Below, piece after piece: positions 23,371 to 32,143 of a stretch of DNA of 64,000 bases. Each line of letters opens with the position of its first letter. Positions within the stretch are counted from its first letter, which is position 1. The translations under genes were made by a program, and so were the position numbers. Source of the stretch: Solidesulfovibrio fructosivorans JJ] (GTDB lineage Bacteria; Desulfobacterota; Desulfovibrionia; Desulfovibrionales; Desulfovibrionaceae); the NCBI RefSeq assembly GCF_000179555.1, contig NZ_AECZ01000015.1, positions 47,447-111,446 of the forward strand, given 5' to 3'. The notes below the pieces were generated by a model. That model was not told the DNA's origin, did not search any database, and saw nothing but the letters and a program-made list of their open reading frames with translations.

Positions 23371-24735
23371 ATGGCGGATACGGTCCTCCCCCAGTACGGT
23401 CTTACCGTGCATCCCTCGGCGCGTGTTTCTCAAAACAGCATTCTTTTGCGCGAGGCCTGCTGCGTGACTATCGGTGCGAACAGCCTCATTGAGGGCAGGC
23501 TTGTATTCGAACGCGCCGGCGGCCGGATTGCCATTGGTGAGCGTACCTTTCTCGGGAGTGCCTCAATTCTTTGCGCAAACAGCGTAACCATAGGCAGTGA
23601 TGTTCTGATCGCCTTTGATGTGGTTATCGCGGACCATGATTCCCATTCCCTGCATTTTTCCGAAAGAAAAAACGATGTGCTTTTTTGGCGGCATGGCGTG
23701 AAAGACTGGTCGTATGTGCAGGGGGCGCCGATACGCGTGGATGACAAGGCTTGGATTGGTATGCGCGCGACAATCCTCAAAGGCGTGCACATTGGGGAAG
23801 GCGCGGTGGTCGCGGCCTGTTCGGTGGTCACCCGGGATGTCCCCCCTTATGCCGTGGTGGCGGGCAATCCTGCCAGAGTGGTGCGCATGCTCGATCCTGC
23901 CGGCCATACCGAAGCGCCGAATCCGCCGGCGATGACCTGGGAGCAGGCCGTGGCCTGGCTCCGGGAGCAGCCGGACCAGGCCGCCCTGACTCGGGCGTGT
24001 TATTTCGACGATCCCCTGCTCGAGGCCGTAAAGCGTTACCACGACGAAGGGGAATGGGCGGCCGTGCGGGAATTGCTGCCCACGCCGGGTGGCAAGGCCC
24101 TGGACGTCGGCGCGGGGCGGGGCATCGCTTCCTATGCTCTGGCCGCGGATGGTTGGGAAGTAACGGCCTTGGAGCCGGACCCCAGCCGACTGGTTGGGCA
24201 TGGAGCCATTGAGGAGATTGCCCGGGCCACAGGTCTCCCGATTCGGGTGGTGGCCGAGCGCGGTGAGCGCCTTCCCTTTCCCGATGACAGCTTCGACGTG
24301 GTTCACGCCCGGCAAGTGCTGCACCACGCCTCGGACCTGAACGCTATGTGCCGGGAACTTGTGCGGGTGCTGAAGCCGGGCGGCGCGCTTTTGGCCACGC
24401 GGGAGCATGTGCTAAGCAAACCGGAGGACCTGCCGGCCTTTCTGGCCGTTCATCCCCTTCACCGCCTGTATGGGGGGGAAAACGCCTTCACCCTGGAGGC
24501 CTATCTTGCGGCCCTGCGTCAGGCCGGGGCGTCCATCAAGCGCGTATTGAGCCCTCTGGAATCCCCAGTCAACACATTCCCTGCCACTCCCGATCAGGTA
24601 CTCGGACAGGCCGCCGCAATTCTCAAACGCCCCGCGGCCGAACTCGGGCCCAGGGATGTGGCCAGGGCGAGCCGAATGCTCCAAACACCGGGCAGGTTGT
24701 TCAGCTTTCTGTGTGGGAAGAAGCGTCCGGCTTGA
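23371..24735 (+). CDS. Fusion protein: hexapeptide O-acetyltransferase plus SAM methyltransferase
   Basis: 454 residues, ATG after AGGAG. Residues 1 to about 175 are a left-handed beta-helix acetyltransferase of the maltose/WbbJ type (IADHDSHSLHF with a likely catalytic His, then GEGAVVAACSVVTRDVPPYA and AGNPARVV). Residues about 215-400 are a class I methyltransferase (ALDVGAGRGIASYALA, FDVVHARQVLHHA, VLKPGGALL). One chain could thus acetylate and methylate the same sugar residue or chain end. The domains are joined by a Pro-rich linker without any frame disruption. Confidence 0.85.
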   Translation: MADTVLPQYGLTVHPSARVSQNSILLREACCVTIGANSLIEGRLVFERAGGRIAIGERTFLGSASILCANSVTIGSDVLIAFDVVIADHDSHSLHFSERKNDVLFWRHGVKDWSYVQGAPIRVDDKAWIGMRATILKGVHIGEGAVVAACSVVTRDVPPYAVVAGNPARVVRMLDPAGHTEAPNPPAMTWEQAVAWLREQPDQAALTRACYFDDPLLEAVKRYHDEGEWAAVRELLPTPGGKALDVGAGRGIASYALAADGWEVTALEPDPSRLVGHGAIEEIARATGLPIRVVAERGERLPFPDDSFDVVHARQVLHHASDLNAMCRELVRVLKPGGALLATREHVLSKPEDLPAFLAVHPLHRLYGGENAFTLEAYLAALRQAGASIKRVLSPLESPVNTFPATPDQVLGQAAAILKRPAAELGPRDVARASRMLQTPGRLFSFLCGKKRPA

Positions 24736-24737
24736 TA

Positions 24738-24754
24738 CCGCCTTGGAAAGGCGG
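24738..24754 (+). terminator. Hairpin between convergent genes
   Basis: CCGCCTT at 24738-24744 and AAGGCGG at 24748-24754 form a perfect 7-bp stem with a 3-base loop two bases after the stop of the fusion gene. There is no T run, so it is a stem consistent with, not proof of, a terminator. Confidence 0.4.
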
Positions 24755-24762
24755 GCGGGCTG

Positions 24763-26298
24763 CTAAAGTACGCCCCGCCGCGCAAGCGCCCGGCGCATGA
24801 CGGCCCGGTAAAACCGCTCGAGCCGTCCACTTTGCCGCGGCGCGGCGAAAGGTGTCAGGTTTCGCGGGACCTGCCTGATGCGACGGACGGTCGTCAGTAA
24901 GCCAGTCCAGAATTCCCGGGACATGAGATCCTCGCGTCGGGCGAAAATGGCGCGATTGGCTGTGGCGGCGAATTGGGCCCGGTCTTTGTACTGGGGAGAT
25001 ACCATGATCGCCACATCCTGTTCCAAGGCGTCGCATATCCTGTTGCCCATGCCATGCAGAATTGTCGCGGTAGTTTCTCCTGTTTTGGCAGTATGATATA
25101 CTGGTAATTCAATAAAGATGGCATCGAGAAGCACGTCAATTTTTGCGAGAAATCGTAAAAAGTGACGATGCGGCATGGTATGATGGAGCTGAAAACAGTC
25201 GAATTTTGCGAGCTTGTCTTTCAATTGTTCAACGGCAGGATTATTTTTTTCTTTTTCATAATAGGTCGGGACAATATGGACCATGATATTCGCGCCATCC
25301 ATAACGGTTGCCATCTGTAATAGACATTCTCCAAACATGTAATCCATGGTGCCAGTGACCAGACAGTGCGTTTTCCCGTCGTAGTCACTGAGCTTGCTCG
25401 CCTGGATGGACGTTTCCACACAAACTTCAGGAAAAAAAAGAGCCGTTGTTTTTGGGCGAAGCATTCCGTTTTTATTGGCATACTTGAGGATTTTCGAGCG
25501 CATACACAAACCATCGACATTGCGAAACCAGGCCTTTTCGGCCGCGAGCTGCGGCTTGAAGCCGTGCCTTATGATAATTTCCGGATTGAAGATGACATTG
25601 ATTAAATCATAGGCGTCCCCGACGACGGGAAAAGGCAGCGCACAGGTCAAGGCAAGGGTGGTCTCGTTGACATGCATATGGGTCGGGAGGTGAACGATGT
25701 CTGCGTCGAAGGCCACGACCTTTTCGATGATGGCGTTAAGGTCATGGGAACAGTCGCGGTAAAAGGACAACTCGTCGTAGAGAGACGGGGCAAGCGTCGT
25801 GTAGGGCACTGGCGCTTCCTTGAAGATTCCCTGAACCACCATGCCTCCCTGCTTGGCGCAGGCCATATGGCGGGTGACGCGCGGACTCACGTAATCCGTG
25901 ATGAAGCTGACGCGAAGGGGGCGTTCCCCGGGGGCCCGGGGAGCGCGTACGAGCGGGGGCACGGGGATATATTTACCCTCCAGCGCCCGGGCATAGGCAA
26001 GATAGGCCTCCCGGCGGGTTCGAGAGGCGTCGCAAAAGGCCAGACATCGAGCCAGGTGGGGGATGTCGGGCGTCTTGGCGAGCCATTGGGCGAAGATTTC
26101 CCACAAGATGGCGAGTTGTTGCGCGGGAAGCCCTTGTTGTGGCGAGGCCTTGGGTGCGTAAGGTGAAAGCTCCGCCATGGTCTGCGACAGCTTGGCCATA
26201 TCCGGTTGCGATGCGAAAAAGTTGTTTACGGCCGCGATGATCGTTTCCATTGAACCCGATGCGGCTGCTTGCAGCAGCTGTAACAGCGGAGAGTTCAA
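24763..26298 (-). CDS. Glycosyltransferase-like protein, GT-B fold (putative)
   Basis: About 511 residues. The best start is TTG at 26298, six bases after AAGGA; ATG at 26250 is the alternative. Residues 1-110 are helical; the remainder begins with PLRVSFITDYVSPRV and continues with patterns of GT4-like enzymes (VVGDAYDLINVIFNPEIII, VSPQYKDRAQFAATANRAIF). No textbook donor-site motif is obvious. Several A+T-rich stretches (25080-25600) differ from neighbours. Transcribed with the methyltransferase and nucleotidyltransferase upstream. Confidence 0.65.
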   Translation of the reverse strand: MNSPLLQLLQAAASGSMETIIAAVNNFFASQPDMAKLSQTMAELSPYAPKASPQQGLPAQQLAILWEIFAQWLAKTPDIPHLARCLAFCDASRTRREAYLAYARALEGKYIPVPPLVRAPRAPGERPLRVSFITDYVSPRVTRHMACAKQGGMVVQGIFKEAPVPYTTLAPSLYDELSFYRDCSHDLNAIIEKVVAFDADIVHLPTHMHVNETTLALTCALPFPVVGDAYDLINVIFNPEIIIRHGFKPQLAAEKAWFRNVDGLCMRSKILKYANKNGMLRPKTTALFFPEVCVETSIQASKLSDYDGKTHCLVTGTMDYMFGECLLQMATVMDGANIMVHIVPTYYEKEKNNPAVEQLKDKLAKFDCFQLHHTMPHRHFLRFLAKIDVLLDAIFIELPVYHTAKTGETTATILHGMGNRICDALEQDVAIMVSPQYKDRAQFAATANRAIFARREDLMSREFWTGLLTTVRRIRQVPRNLTPFAAPRQSGRLERFYRAVMRRALARRGVL

Positions 26299-26383
26299 GT
26301 TCAATCCTTTCTCGATGAGTATGTGGGATATCCAAATGGCAGTCGTCCGCAGCTATATGCAATGATAATATCGAGTTGTTTAT

Positions 26384-27055
26384 TTACTTTTTATGAAATC
26401 CGGCAACAATAATGTAGTGGCACATGGCATAAAATCCCGTGTGCAGCACTTCATCGTTCATGCCAAACACAATGACATTATGAAAATACTGATGCAATAA
26501 ATCATAAAGTCGTTCGGCGGAAAAAAGGTTGACATGCCCCAGAGCACTGGCAGGAGAGGCATAGGGAGAAGCTGTAATGTTTGGCGTGCCAACGATACAC
26601 ATCCCTGTGCTATCCATGTTGTCGACAATGGTTTCCATATAGGCGTGTTCGTGCCTTTTTTCGATATGTTCGATCACGTCCATGGATATAACGGCGTCAA
26701 ATACGCCGAAATTTTTCCCTATAAAGTCAGCGCACTGAAATGTGGGCGCGAAAGGCGACCGCTGGAAAGCCTGTGCCTGGGCAATGGCTTTGGCATCGAA
26801 ATCCACTCCGAGGACCGAAGCGGCATGCTGCGCGAGGAGGAGCGTGCCCAGACCTTCGCTGCATCCCAGTTCCAATACCCTGGCGGATCTGTCGATGGGG
26901 AGAAGGCGCGCGGCGGACTTGTAGCGCGACAGAGAAAAAAGGAGGTGCTTGGGATCCTTGAGCAGGCTCTGACTGATGTAGGGCCCCAGTTGGACGGCTG
27001 GGATATCCAGAGCTATTTCCCGAACGGCTTGCCAACGCTTGTGGGAGTCATCCAT
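26384..27055 (-). CDS. Class I SAM-dependent methyltransferase
   Basis: 223 residues, ATG after AAGGATCG. Seen: motif I VLELGCSEGLGTLLLA, acidic ribose-binding turn GVDFDAKAI, and motif IV as DAVISMDVIEHI. The C-terminal region has HVNLFSAERL, as in many glycan-cluster methyltransferases. Probably O-methylates a sugar, but substrate is unknown. Sits between the nucleotidyltransferase gene (gap of 23 bases) and the GT-like gene, in one operon. Confidence 0.85.
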   Translation of the reverse strand: MDDSHKRWQAVREIALDIPAVQLGPYISQSLLKDPKHLLFSLSRYKSAARLLPIDRSARVLELGCSEGLGTLLLAQHAASVLGVDFDAKAIAQAQAFQRSPFAPTFQCADFIGKNFGVFDAVISMDVIEHIEKRHEHAYMETIVDNMDSTGMCIVGTPNITASPYASPASALGHVNLFSAERLYDLLHQYFHNVIVFGMNDEVLHTGFYAMCHYIIVAGFHKK

Positions 27056-27078
27056 GGAGCGATCCTTTCACGCCAGTG

Positions 27079-27804
27079 TTAGCGGTATTCTTGCAGGGCA
27101 CAGGCATAGCTTTCGGGTGTGCCAATGTCCCTATGGTAGACATCATTATGAAATGTGGCGATGCGCCCCAAGCAGTACGGCAAGAGATCGAGACTTATCT
27201 CCGGCAGGGAGCCGGGGCGTGTGTCGAACATGTCGAAGATCACCGGTTCCATGGCAAAAACCGCCCCGTTTGCCTTGTTTCCTGGGGGGTGCGCACATTT
27301 TTCGAAAAACGTGGTCACCACACCGCGTTGATCCAGCTCCACGATGCCGCACTGGCTGGGCTGGTCGGTCTCGAAAGTCATCATGGTCAGCACGCATTCC
27401 GGGGGACGCCGTTTGTGGGCGCGCAAAAAGGCTGCCACGTCGAACCGGCTCAGGTTGTCGGCATGGGCCACAAAAAAAGTGCCCCCGTCCAATTGCCGCC
27501 GGTGGGCAAGGAGTGTGCCCCCGGTGCCAAGCAGGGCGGGTTCCGGGCTCAAGTGGACAGCATCGCGCCATGGCGAGGCGGTGAGATACTCTTTCACAGC
27601 CTGCGCATGGTGATGGATATTGACATAAATGGGCTCAAGCCCGGCATGAATGAGCATTTCCAGCCAAATATCCAATAAAGGGCGGCCGTGAATGGGGACC
27701 AAACATTTGGGGATGGTGTTGGTTATAGGGCGCAGGCGTGTTCCGAGTCCGGCCGCCAGAAGGATGGCCGGGATGGACCCGCTTGCGGCCTGGGTTGGTT
27801 TCAT
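27079..27804 (-). CDS. Sugar-1-phosphate nucleotidyltransferase, HddC/RmlA-like
   Basis: 241 residues, ATG after AAGGAG. Makes an NDP-sugar from an NTP and a sugar 1-phosphate. Seen: the signature LAAGLGTRLRPITNTIPKC near the N-terminus, LGTGGTL in the base-binding region, and HADNLSRFD for the metal site. Length and motifs fit the short nucleotidyltransferases that include the heptose-1-phosphate guanylyltransferase HddC. With heptose-type enzymes elsewhere in the window that role is attractive but unproven. First gene of the minus operon 27804 to 24763. Confidence 0.85.
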   Translation of the reverse strand: MKPTQAASGSIPAILLAAGLGTRLRPITNTIPKCLVPIHGRPLLDIWLEMLIHAGLEPIYVNIHHHAQAVKEYLTASPWRDAVHLSPEPALLGTGGTLLAHRRQLDGGTFFVAHADNLSRFDVAAFLRAHKRRPPECVLTMMTFETDQPSQCGIVELDQRGVVTTFFEKCAHPPGNKANGAVFAMEPVIFDMFDTRPGSLPEISLDLLPYCLGRIATFHNDVYHRDIGTPESYACALQEYR

Positions 27805-28266
27805 GCGTGCTGGCTCCTTGGGGAACGACTGCGGAATATGGCGGCGCGGGAGGCTTTACGCCGACTGCCGGACGCCTGAAGCGATTCCGGATCTGCTACA
27901 CCAAGTTGCTAGCAAAAAATGTTCCATAAATCCGTGCTCTGTTCGACCAAAACGGCTGACGGCACGTAATGGATTTCTCTTCAGGCCGCATTCGACCCTT
28001 TCTTTTCAGGTTTGGCAAAGCCCTTGAGGTGGTCCCGATTGGTTGGACAGGTTGGCGGCGTGGTCAGGTTCGTGCTCATGCCGTCTTGGAGGCCGCGTGG
28101 CCTTCCTAGGGTGTCTATGGGACGACGACCGTCAAAAGCCGTATGCGGCCGCTGCCCTTTTTTCGAAATCCCGCAGGTGCATACTATTTGGCGATTTCTC
28201 GTCCATGCCAGCCACTCCTTCTGACCTGTTTTCGCATGTTGTATTCGTGGCTTCAGTTTTCAGGGA
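27805..28266. other. Gene-free stretch
   Basis: About 460 bases between two minus-strand genes. I see no supported reading frame, repeat or transposon end. It should contain the promoter of the nucleotidyltransferase operon but no clear -35/-10 pair was identified. Confidence 0.4.
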
Positions 28267-30018
28267 TCAGTGTAGATACATGCGCAAGTAGTTTGTTGAA
28301 ATCTTCGTCTGGACGCCGAGGAAACCGCGTCCAGGATACCGTTCTTCAAGCATTTTCCAGAAAGAAGCCTGCTCGGTAAGGCTGGCGTATTTTTGCTCCC
28401 ATGTGCCATCTATCAGGGAAAGCATCTCCATAGCGGCGTCTTTGAGTTCCTGAGGCGAGTTATCTACCCATTCCATGGTACTGTACCATTTAACTGCATC
28501 TGGATTAGAATTATAGAGCCTATCGTCGACATGATCCAGTATATAATCCAGATCCTTGTATCTCCGACTGTTTTTTCTTCGCAAGTGCTTAAAAAGCACG
28601 AGTGTATTCGAATACACCGGCGGTCTATAATGAAAAATATGATTCGTAAAGAGCATGGGCCGGCGATATATCGAGGCCATAGCGCCTATGCCGCCAACAT
28701 TGGCAAATAGGAAGAAACAACGGGCCGGCAGCCAGAGATCCATCAATTCAGAACGATATTTCGTGCTATAATCAATAATTCGTTTTGATGCCCACTTAAG
28801 TGGTTTTGCGACATGAAACCCGGTTCGAATGACGTAGTACCCCAATTCAGCCAAAAATAAGCAAGCCTCTTCATAGGAGTCGATATCGGCATACCTCTCC
28901 TCCCCACACCCAGGAGGAAATGTAGGATTACCCGCATATTTAATTTGGTCGTAAGCAGAATCGCGAACGAGAAGGCAAACAAAAGGGGCGCCGTGCGGCA
29001 CGCCCATTCGTTCTAGCTCCTCCCGAGCTTGACGTTCCTCGGTCAGAGTAAATACAAGCGACGGAGGAGCATTAAACAGGCCAGGATCACGCGTGATATC
29101 GTAGGACGCCAAACTTTCTATCATAAGCGGAGAACCGACCACCTTATGAGCCAATCGTTCTCCATCACGAGAGAAATCAATATGACGCGCCCACATGGTG
29201 GTGAGTTGGCTGTTTAGACGGGTCATACTGGGAGGGATGCCAATAATATCCAAGCTGATGGGTTCTTGCCCTTGCTGCAGCGAGAAAAAGTACATCGACG
29301 GATTCATAATTGCATGGCCGATAGCGGCAGGACAAAGGCTTCCGAAACGAACGGGGGCCAATGGTTGCAGGGCCAAAGCGGCCAAAATGGCTTCTTGACA
29401 TCCCGTCTCGGTGAGTTCGCCTTCCTGGCGTGGCAAGCCGGAGAGGTAGGCTTTGTACCAAATCCAAAGGCAGCGGCGCACGGTGGTTTTTTCCCAGATA
29501 CGTTGTGCTAGGCAATGGGGACACAGCCATTCCCCGGAGCCAGAGTGAAGTTCTTGGGATTTTTCCGGACCAAACAGACACTGATTGTGGCAGCACGGGC
29601 AACGGTCTTCAAGGAGAACCTGTGGGGGGACGTCTGGTTGGAAAAGTAGGCCTCGGACCGAAGGTTCGGTAGGATAGCTGATGTCCACGCCTTTTTTAGC
29701 AAGGAATCTGATCCAGCGGTAGTCGTCATTGGCAGGGGGGAGATTGTCCCAGGCCGTGGGCTGACCTAAGCGTACCGATACGGCCTGGAGAAGGGGACGC
29801 TGGCCCGCCTGATCCAGGAGGTTATGATCAAGGCGGGAGAATAGGGATTTAGCCTGCTCCGTGGCCCCCAGAACAAGCAAAGTGCGTATCAAAAACAGCA
29901 GGTCGGTCTGGGAACAGCCTCCCACAAGGGAGGATGCCACGATGCCTAAAGATTTCTCTCGGGGCAGGGTGAAAAGCTCTCGGGTTAGCTGTATATCAGG
30001 AGGCGAAATGGCAGTCAT
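28267..30018 (-). CDS. Putative glycosyltransferase of the TIGR04372 type with an N-terminal zinc-ribbon-like insert
   Basis: 583 residues, ATG after AAGGATCTGG. Residues about 140-170 have two cysteine pairs (CPCCHNQC and CPHC) that look like a zinc ribbon. The C-terminal 300 residues match my recollection of TIGR04372 proteins: VCLLVRDSAYD, then VIRTGFHVAKPL and DLWLPARCFFLFANVGGIGAMASI, the last resembling the phosphate-binding end of GT-B enzymes. The gene is A+T-richer than its neighbours and lies between a gene-free stretch and IS relics, consistent with transfer. Role in glycan assembly is inferred from context. Confidence 0.65.
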   Translation of the reverse strand: MTAISPPDIQLTRELFTLPREKSLGIVASSLVGGCSQTDLLFLIRTLLVLGATEQAKSLFSRLDHNLLDQAGQRPLLQAVSVRLGQPTAWDNLPPANDDYRWIRFLAKKGVDISYPTEPSVRGLLFQPDVPPQVLLEDRCPCCHNQCLFGPEKSQELHSGSGEWLCPHCLAQRIWEKTTVRRCLWIWYKAYLSGLPRQEGELTETGCQEAILAALALQPLAPVRFGSLCPAAIGHAIMNPSMYFFSLQQGQEPISLDIIGIPPSMTRLNSQLTTMWARHIDFSRDGERLAHKVVGSPLMIESLASYDITRDPGLFNAPPSLVFTLTEERQAREELERMGVPHGAPFVCLLVRDSAYDQIKYAGNPTFPPGCGEERYADIDSYEEACLFLAELGYYVIRTGFHVAKPLKWASKRIIDYSTKYRSELMDLWLPARCFFLFANVGGIGAMASIYRRPMLFTNHIFHYRPPVYSNTLVLFKHLRRKNSRRYKDLDYILDHVDDRLYNSNPDAVKWYSTMEWVDNSPQELKDAAMEMLSLIDGTWEQKYASLTEQASFWKMLEERYPGRGFLGVQTKISTNYLRMYLH

Positions 30019-30500
30019 GGATCCAGATCCTTTTTGATTCGTCTGAATTTAGGTGCCCGCGCACACCCTCTCTAGATATTTTCCGTAACATACCAATTTT
30101 GTTCAAATAGTTAGCACACAGCACAGGTGTAGGCGTTCAGGGCGAAAATGAGCGCCCTTTTCAGGCCGAATATTATAGCTATGGTCGAATCGAAACGCTA
30201 GCTTGGAACTTGCCCTTTCCCATGTCTATCGGTGCCTCCACAGACATCGTGCTCAACGACAGGGGCACTGAACCAGACAATGAAGGGTCTGTTTGCAAAT
30301 TTTGCGACGCAATGACCTTCACTCTGGAGTTTTAATCATGGATTAAGAAACCTCCGTCCTTCTGAACATCGTGGCTCCCATGGGTATCGTGGATGCGCGC
30401 GGCCCTTACTTCCGACAGTCCTCACATGGCCCAGCGGAAGCGAAGCGGTAGAGTCCACGGATGTGGTGTAAATTCTGGAGTCGTCCAGGCCGGGGGGGGT
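30019..30500. other. Gene-free stretch upstream of a transposase relic
   Basis: No supported gene. It carries scattered stop codons in all frames and no readable domain. It probably holds the promoter of the 28267-30018 gene on its left and degraded insertion-sequence DNA toward its right end. Confidence 0.4.
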
Positions 30501-30866
30501 ACCTCCAGCCTGGGCGAGGTGGCCATATGTGGCCGGGGCTATCGAGGTCGAACTCGGGTGGGCGACACGGAAATTGTGACACCAAGTCGTCCAAAGAAAA
30601 ACGATACGCCTTCCCAACGCCGCAAGGCTCGGCTGCGTTTCCGCAGACGCGCCGGAATCGAACCCGTGATCGGGCATGTCAAACAGGATCACCGCATGGC
30701 GAGGAATTTCCTGACAGGAGTGCTCGGTGACGCCAACCTGCTCATGGCCGCCGCAGCTTTCAACTTCAGGAAGTGGATGCGCAAGATGGCGCATTGTTTT
30801 GTCCTCATCCTGTTGTGGCTACGTGGCGAGACAAGAGATGATCTCCCCACACAACCCGTCGGATAG
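30501..30866 (+). pseudogene. C-terminal relic of an IS5-type transposase
   Basis: Readable as AICGRGYRGRTRVGDTEIV, then RLRFRRRAGIEPVIGHVK and RMARNFLTGVLGDANLLMAA, ending with AAFNFRKWMRKMAH. The GYRG and RRRAGIEPVIGH blocks are the last third of IS5-family transposases; the Glu in IEPVIGH is the third catalytic residue. The first two thirds are missing and no terminal repeats were found, so the element is dead. Confidence 0.75.
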
Positions 30867-30963
30867 CGCCGAAAACACGTTTTTCAGGATCGACTCTATT
30901 ACCTTTTCAACAACAAACTGCACCTTCAAAGCAAGTTGAATCGATGCTGCTTATGGATTCAGG

Positions 30964-31728
30964 CTATGGTTTAACCAGAAGTCCTTGGCCGGTCGGCAGG
31001 GGCAGAATTTGAACGCCATGACGATCGGCAAAGTTATTCCACGCATTGCGTTGCTCTCCTGTCCACCAAGCGTAGTTGTAGTCATCCAAAACGATCATGG
31101 CGCCCGAAACAAGTCGCGGCCAGAGATATTCACCTGCCGCAATTTCTGTAGAGGCCACGTTCATATCGATTGACGCATATGCAATGCGGTCGGATTGGAT
31201 TTGATCAAGAGTTTCTGGAACACGTCCCCGTATAAGTAAAGCATTTTTGAATTGGCTAAAATTCTTTTTAGCAAGTTCATAGCACTCAGGATGATGTGTT
31301 TTGTTATACTCGCGCGTAGCTTCACGAACGTCATCGGAGACGTCCTGCAGTGGTATGCCATCATATGTGTCAAGGAGATAGAATTTTTTATTGGTATTTG
31401 AAAAATCCGTATATTCCATGACCGCCCGAGAAAAAACACCTGTATTAACTCCACATTCTACAAAATCTCCATCAAGATGCATTGCGTGAGTTGCGGCCCA
31501 TAAGAGTACTTTTACGCGCCACTCGCAACGCATTTCTCCGAACTTATGACCGGTTGCATGTCCTGCCTCATATGCAGCTTTGAACCGAGGTTCCTCCATC
31601 CAGTCCGTGCCATGTTCCGTGATTAAACTGTCTTGGCAATACGTAATATGCTTACTATCTATTACGATGTGGCTTAAAAAAGGACGTGTCGCTTCTTCTA
31701 CAAATTTTCTAACTGTCTTCCATTCCAT
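30964..31728 (-). CDS. TylF/MycF-type macrocin O-methyltransferase family protein
   Basis: 254 residues from ATG at 31728, preceded by GGGAG. Seen: the family motif DGDFVECGVNTGVFSRAV, KKFYLLDTYDGIP, and ALLIRGRVPETL, then a metal-site-like VLDDYNYAWW near the end. Family members O-methylate sugars on natural products or glycans using SAM and a metal ion. The upstream in-frame extension to 32085 is not protein of this family and partly matches an IS3 relic. Both flanks are IS debris and the gene is A+T-rich, so it probably arrived by transfer. Confidence 0.85.
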   Translation of the reverse strand: MEWKTVRKFVEEATRPFLSHIVIDSKHITYCQDSLITEHGTDWMEEPRFKAAYEAGHATGHKFGEMRCEWRVKVLLWAATHAMHLDGDFVECGVNTGVFSRAVMEYTDFSNTNKKFYLLDTYDGIPLQDVSDDVREATREYNKTHHPECYELAKKNFSQFKNALLIRGRVPETLDQIQSDRIAYASIDMNVASTEIAAGEYLWPRLVSGAMIVLDDYNYAWWTGEQRNAWNNFADRHGVQILPLPTGQGLLVKP

Positions 31729-32143
31729 GTTTGCTCCCTTCTGTTGCTTTTGAGGTTGTCTGGGGCGCTTTGCCAGCATTTCTGAGTTTACTGCAAAAAA
31801 ACACCTACAGCAGGCTTTATTGCGCCCCAGGTCTTCTATTGTAGGGGTAAACCCAATAAGCGAGTCCTCGCCGTAGACAATGACCCGCAGGGGAATTTTT
31901 CGGAGAACTTTCGAGACACCTGCAACCCGGCCTTCTGTTAAAGACGCAACGCTTTGTCGGGTCTCATGGCGTGCCCCAATTGCTCCATAAAAACCACTAT
32001 GCCATTCCGCTTGGCTGGAGTCCCCTGCTGTTTGGGAGAGTGGCATTTCCTGACCGTATTCTTCGTCGCGATTCGCTTGTTGCATCCCGTTGCGATAATT
32101 TCCGATCAGACAGTTCGAAGTCCGCTAGACCTGGGGAAATTCC
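31729..32143. other. Gene-free stretch with an IS3 orfA relic (about 32045-32130, minus strand)
   Basis: No working gene. Read on the minus strand near 32095-32045, the bases encoding MQQANRDEE align well (roughly 30 of 38 bases by eye) with the orfA segment at 10080-10120 encoding VQQADRDDG, so a fragment of a related IS3 element is buried here. The rest is unassigned. Confidence 0.5.

Noticed and set aside
31729..32085. N-terminal extension of the TylF-type gene to 32085
   Set aside because: The extension has no similarity to the family, crosses an IS3 relic, and the ATG at 31728 has a good ribosome site and starts exactly where the family does.
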